From Nannochloropsis oceanica (taxonomy: Eukaryota > Sar > Eustigmatophyceae > Eustigmatales > Monodopsidaceae), in NCBI GenBank assembly GCA_004519485.1, contig CP038106.1, positions 1,189,501 to 1,253,500 of the forward strand: 64,000 nt of DNA. The letters are read 5' to 3'. This document shows positions 59,839 to 64,000 of the stretch, in pieces. Position 1 is the stretch's first letter. The number at the start of each line of letters is the position of its first letter. The translations under genes and the position numbers were made by a program. The notes below the pieces were generated by a model. It was given only the letters and a program-made list of their open reading frames with translations, did no database searches and was not told where the DNA came from.

Positions 59839-62800
59839 TTACAATACCATCTCCTGCCCTTCCTCCTGCTGCTCCTGCTGCTCATCCAGCTCCTCGTTCT
59901 CTTCCTCCCCTTCCTCATCCTCTCCATCGTCCGCCGTTTCTTCCTCATACCCTATCCCCGCCGTCGCATACACACACAACGGAGCCAAATGAGGATACGT
60001 CGCCTGTTCCGGCAACTCACTGGAACGCACCCATATCAAAACATCCCTCATCGCACCCTTTATCACCCTCGCCACCCTCTTCCTCTTCCTCCGCGGGGCC
60101 AACGCCGCAAAATGCGACGGCGGCACAGATGCCAAGACCTCCGCGGGCGTCGTCGCCGCCATGATCTGCCTCACTACATGCACTGCCTGTAAAGCCTCGT
60201 ACAAGTCCTCTTGTAATGCCCCCACGTCTGCCAAAGACCGTAACGAGTCCTCTTCCGACACAACCCCCAACACTCCCGAAACCATCCCGGCGAATCGCTC
60301 GACCCTTCCCCATTTCCCGGCATTGACCGCTTGAACAACCACCGGGTCTTTCAGCACACGCACCAAAAAGGCAGCAGCCCCCAGAAAGCCCAGGATCTCG
60401 CTTCCTTTGCTCTCCGCCAGCGACCACCATGCCGGTGTCGGTGTCGGTGCAGACTCTGATGCGGGTGCTGGTACTCGCGTGCCATAATTGGTTTTATGGA
60501 TGACCCGTCGTGGGCACTGCCCCTCCTTCACTTTCTCCTCCTGCGTCTCCTTCTGTGTATACCGCTGTTGGAGCTCCTCCTGGTCCTCCTTCCCTGCCTC
60601 GATCTTGGATGCCACTGCTTGGGGAGAAACCAGCCCGACATTTCTGTCCTCCTCTCCCTCCGGCACCAAGACCGCCGGCAACAGCCCCCCTTCTACAATT
60701 GCTGCTGGAGCTGCTGCTCCCTCATTGTCTCTCTCAGTAACCAATCCACAAAACTCCGTCCACAGCCCGCGTGTGCAGTATACTTTTCTCAGGGCAAAGT
60801 GAAGCAGTGCCGCAGGGTCATCATTATTGTACTGTAAATTCGACGCGGTCTCCACCAAAATCTGCATCGCTGAGCAGCAATTTCGAAGATTTTCCCCTCC
60901 CTCCCCCCCCTTAAGGCCCATCCCGAACCTACCATGCACACCAAGGATGAAAGGAGGGACCGCCGTCGCCCCTCCTCCTCCTCCTGCTGCTGTTGTCCTT
61001 GGGGTAGATAAAGTTGTAGCTGCCGCTGATGCCACTTGTCCTTCTGCTGATGGCTCCCCTGCTGCCGCCGCAGCCGTCACCCGCTGCTGTTGCATCTCCT
61101 GTAAATACGCCTCCATTCCTTCTTCCCCTCCTTCCCTCCAATCCTCTCCTTCCTCCTCCTCCTCCTCCTCGGGCAGGTCGCAAGCACAATAGCATAGATT
61201 GATGCACCGTTTTAATTCGTACCTAATCATTGAAGACAACGTTTCATGGTAGCGATTTAACAGCCTCGATCCTTCCCCTCCCATGGCGATGCCGCTGTTG
61301 CTGCTACTGCTGCTGCTGCTGCTGCAGAACAAACTCTCGTGCGGGCTTAAACACAACATATGAAGTTCCTTCGCATAGAAAGATGCCGCCACCGACAACT
61401 CGTTCCACTGGGCCGTCTCTCCTAGAAGGGCTATGACCATAGACCCTATCCCATGCTGCTGCTGCTGCTGCTGTGCGGACGAGGATTGCGAGAGGGACTG
61501 AGCGAAAGTGCGTTTGCCACTATCCATGTCTGCTGCACCTGCTGTTCTTGTCGCTACGGCTGCAGCAGAGGCCGCAGTGGAGAAGTCGTGTAAAACCTGT
61601 ACCAGCTTATCCAACCATTCCTTGGTGCTGCTGCTGCGTGTGCTCGCGATGGGGTCAGGAATGAGGGAGAAAGGGAGTGAGGATGGCGAGGAGGAAGAAG
61701 CAGGCTTCATCGGCCCTCCCATGTGCTGGAGTTCCTGCTGCTGCTGCTGTTGCTGGTCGATGGTCTCAGAATTCCACGCCGCAAACACCTGCTGTCGCAC
61801 ATTCTCCTTCCCCAAAAGTGGCACCTGATTCTCCCCCCCAGCTCGTCCCCCTCCCTCCCTCGCTGCTACCATCGGCGACAGGGATGAAGACAACCGCCCT
61901 CTTCCTCCTGCTGATCGTGCTGCCGCACACTGCCCCCTCAACGTTTCTGCGGCCTTGAGTGCCAGAAACAGGGAGGACAACACCCCCTCCATTGGTCGGT
62001 CACTTCCATTCCGCTGCGGGTCTGGTGTGTCGACCACTGAGAGATCATACGTCGAGAAGCTCACCCTCCTCCCCTTCGATTTCTTATTATTCCCTTTCCT
62101 TTCGTCTCCTTTCTCTCTTTCTTCCTCCTGCTGCGTAGACAACCGTCGCTTCCGTCCTGCGCCTACAAGCCCTCCAGTCAATGCTGAAGCTGCTGCTGCT
62201 GCTGCTGCTGCGGCTGTGGGTGGTGGTGCTGCTGCTACAGCATTACTCCCCATTGCCATCTCCCATTCCCCTCCCTTCCCTCCATCTCCACTCCTCGGCA
62301 TAGCCGCAGCTCTCTCCGCGTCCACCAACCGGGAGAGCAAGGTCAAGATGGCTTCAGGCACTTGGGCTTTTGCTTCCTTCTCAAGCACCTCGCCTACCGC
62401 ACCATCACATATGTGGTACGAGGAGGGCAACCCCAACACTTGTCCTAAGGCAAATCGAAACATCTTACGCAGCGTGGAGGAACAGTCTTGGTCGTTTTCA
62501 CCAGTGGCAGCCCGCCATAAGCCGCCTTTCTCACCTCTATTATTGCGTTGTTTTTGGCGGTGCTTTCGAACGCTGTTGACGGTCATTCTTAGGGTGCTGT
62601 TCTGACTGCTGGCCAGCACTGCTGCTGCTGGTTCCGGTGGTGACAGGCTTCGGACGACAGCAGCTGCTACTCTGGCTTGAGAGGGTGGACAGAGCATCGC
62701 TGTAGAGACTTCTGGTTCTTGCTGATTTTGCTGGCGCTGTTGCTGCTCGCGGCCGAGGCTCAGCTGGGTGGGGTCCTTCTCCCCGGCTGCGTCCGCGGTG

Positions 62801-62894
62801 CCGCCAAAGCGGAACAGCTTCGCTGCCATGTTAAGCAATTGGGACGCTATGCTGGAAATATCGGTGTGGGATTGCTTGACAGGTCGTACGCGCT
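59839..62894 (-). CDS. Large unrecognised protein, 5' exon(s) unresolved
   Basis: The main exon runs from an acceptor at 62894 (TTCACAG|AG, phase 1) to the stop at 59839. The first good ATG inside is 62829 (MAAKLFRFGG), giving 996 aa. The frame is open further to an ATG at 63117, but that part is unlike coding sequence. Globular-looking pieces alternate with poly-Gln, poly-Ser, poly-Ala and Glu runs: TLRKMFRFALGQVLGLPSSY, AAMPRSGDGGKGG, YAKELHMLCLSPHESLF, MIRYELKRCINLCYCACDLP, MQILVETASNLQYNNDDPAA, FLGAAAFLVRVLKDPVVVQA, WGRVERFAGMVSGVLGVVSE and YPHLAPLCVYATAGIGYEEE. A basic KRRLSTQQ/NNKKSKGRRVSF patch suggests nuclear import. The C-terminus is acidic/Gln. Helical throughout, possibly a scaffold. 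No family recognised. Confidence 0.7.
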
Positions 62895-63850
62895 CTGTGA
62901 ACGGAGAGGGAGGGGTGAGGGAAAGGGATGAGAGTGCTGTGCCGGTATAATTATCAGTGAAGGCAGTTGGTCGACGAGACAAAGCGCGTCGGGCCCGGGC
63001 GATGAATCTAGAGCAGGGTTCCCGGGGTGCGGGGGGGTAGACGCGTGTGTGTGTCTGCCCACTGTGTGTAATGCTATTGACGATGGAATTCGAGTCATAT
63101 GCCTCCTTGTTGCACATGATAAAAGCTGCTTCTTGGAAGGGTTGCGAGTGTATGCTCCCGCCCCATTAAGGACAGGCACATTATTATAGGGCTCTGTATC
63201 GACAGCGTGTGACACATGACAAAGATGCAAAGGTTATGGGCATGTCTCTTTGGTTGTGGTGTGCGCGCTCGTATGATTAGGTATTCATCCACTTGTGCCT
63301 TGTGCAGAAGGAAGCAAATGGGCGCGAAGGTGGACGTGACTCCAGTCCTGCATCACTGCGTCATGCACCTCTTTCAAGACACGCCTTTTTTCAATCACAT
63401 GCACCGTCTCAGTCCCTTCATTCCACGCACATGGACAGGACGAAACCAAACGGCTCGAGGAGGACGGCAAGAAGCTTACCAGTGCCCAATTTGAGTCGGT
63501 GGCCGCGGCATAATCAAATTTGTTCGGCTGCCGCTGTCCGCCCCCATACCTCTCCCCGTTCCGAGAACGTGCAAGTCGGCCCGGCAGCAACCTATCACTG
63601 AGAGCAGTACAAGAAACATGCCTTCAACCTCACCAACACACCAGACTTCAGGCGCGATTCGTCTCAGGTACCCGCTTAAACGCATCAATGAATCTGCCCT
63701 TTGCCCTTCGCCGGTCATTCTGTACATGAGCTCGCATGTATTCGTTTCCTTCACACAACAATCCCCTCGTCCACTCTCTCTCTCTCACTACCTCCATTTT
63801 TACGTGCGTTTCTCAATGTGTCACCCGCACGATATCTTGGCGGTAAGTGT
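62895..63850. other. Upstream region of the large unknown gene (-) and of the right-edge gene (+)
   Basis: Should contain the missing 5' exon(s) of the reverse-strand gene. A G-run lies at 63031-63037 with a TG run at 63043-63055, and a (ct)n run at 63774-63786. No exon could be placed with confidence. Confidence 0.35.
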
Positions 63851-63900
63851 CTCACCTCCTATCCCTTGTCCCCCACTCTTCGCTCCCCCAATCGGCGGCA

Positions 63901-64000
63901 GGTTTCTTTTCGCCAATCACGACGGAGTGGCGGTAGAACTCTCTGTCTTGCCCTCGACCAGGGTTGTGGACGTGAAGCATCGGCTCCGCGAAGTCTGGCC
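63901..64000 (+). CDS. Possible ubiquitin-like domain exon (runs off right edge)
   Basis: After an acceptor (ggcggcag) at about 63900 the + strand reads FLFANHDGVAVELSVLPSTR then VVDVKHRLREVW to the edge. This looks like the first beta-hairpin and alpha-helix start of a ubiquitin-like fold (x-L-S-V-L-P-S-x-x-V-x-D-V-K-x-x-L). Membrane-anchored ubiquitin-fold proteins have a similar D-x-K-x-x-V-x-x-x-W-P. The upstream donor at about 63841 (GGCG|GTAAGT) joins in phase only if its exon is read in the frame ending TISW. The ATG-led frame (MCHPHDILA) would be out of phase, so the start is unresolved. Confidence 0.4.

Noticed and set aside
1-64000. CRISPR arrays, integrated viruses, LTR elements or DNA transposons
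   Set aside because: No repeat-spacer pattern, no reverse transcriptase, integrase, capsid or transposase motifs, and no long terminal repeats were seen. Repeats are simple and local.

Overview
This is a gene-dense nuclear segment of a eukaryotic alga with a red-lineage secondary plastid. The best guess is a eustigmatophyte of the Nannochloropsis/Microchloropsis type, which the sequence alone cannot prove. Supporting evidence: short GT-AG introns (often GTACGT, GTAAGT or GTGAGT donors) that restore reading phase; eukaryotic core genes (RPS19, eIF3k, NOC3, a Dbp7/DDX31 helicase, a TAF4-like protein); precursors with a signal peptide followed by the A-x-A/S-F motif of complex plastids; an OPR-RAP protein; a PUFA-type ELO elongase; and stramenopile-style Cys/His zinc-repeat proteins. 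I see no bacterial operon, CRISPR array, tRNA, rRNA, virus-derived element or intact transposon.

Layout. 0-3.6 kb: N-terminus of a RecQ-type helicase (-), a DUF952 protein (-) and a four-exon cystathionine beta-lyase-like enzyme (-). 3.6-10.2 kb: a ubiquitin-activating E1 with a signal peptide (+) and a CD36/LIMP-2 family membrane protein (+). 10.8-18.2 kb: NOC3 (-), Dbp7/DDX31 helicase (+), a LYR-motif protein (-). 18.5-25.2 kb: an HIAT1-like MFS carrier (+), a METTL7-like methyltransferase (+), an unrecognised Cys-bearing gene (-) and a large OPR-RAP protein (+). 25.8-32.8 kb: a Cys/His zinc-repeat protein (-), organellar RsmH in five exons (-), a TLC-domain membrane protein (-). 33.4-43 kb: a PH/transmembrane/CRAL-TRIO protein (+), a TAF4-like protein (-), six-exon eIF3k (-), a second RAP-domain protein (+). 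43.6-50.6 kb: an APC amino-acid permease (-), RPS19 (+), an A20/AN1 zinc-finger protein (-). 51.9-64 kb: a thylakoid-lumen protein (+), plastid CDP-diacylglycerol synthase (+), cytochrome c heme lyase with a CX9C tail (-), a PUFA elongase (-), a large unrecognised protein (-) and, at the right edge, a possible ubiquitin-like exon (+).

How the genes fit together. There is no operon logic, but several genes serve organelles: RsmH (organellar rRNA), two RAP proteins (organellar RNA), the lumen protein, plastid CDP-DAG synthase, heme lyase and the LYR protein. The E1 with a secretory leader is the most notable gene. It fits the periplastid ubiquitin system (SELMA) that red-lineage algae use to import proteins across the second-outermost plastid membrane. 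Ribosome biogenesis and translation form a second theme (NOC3, Dbp7, RPS19, eIF3k). Exon boundaries were placed by eye from splice consensus, reading phase and protein-family continuity. They have not been checked against transcripts.
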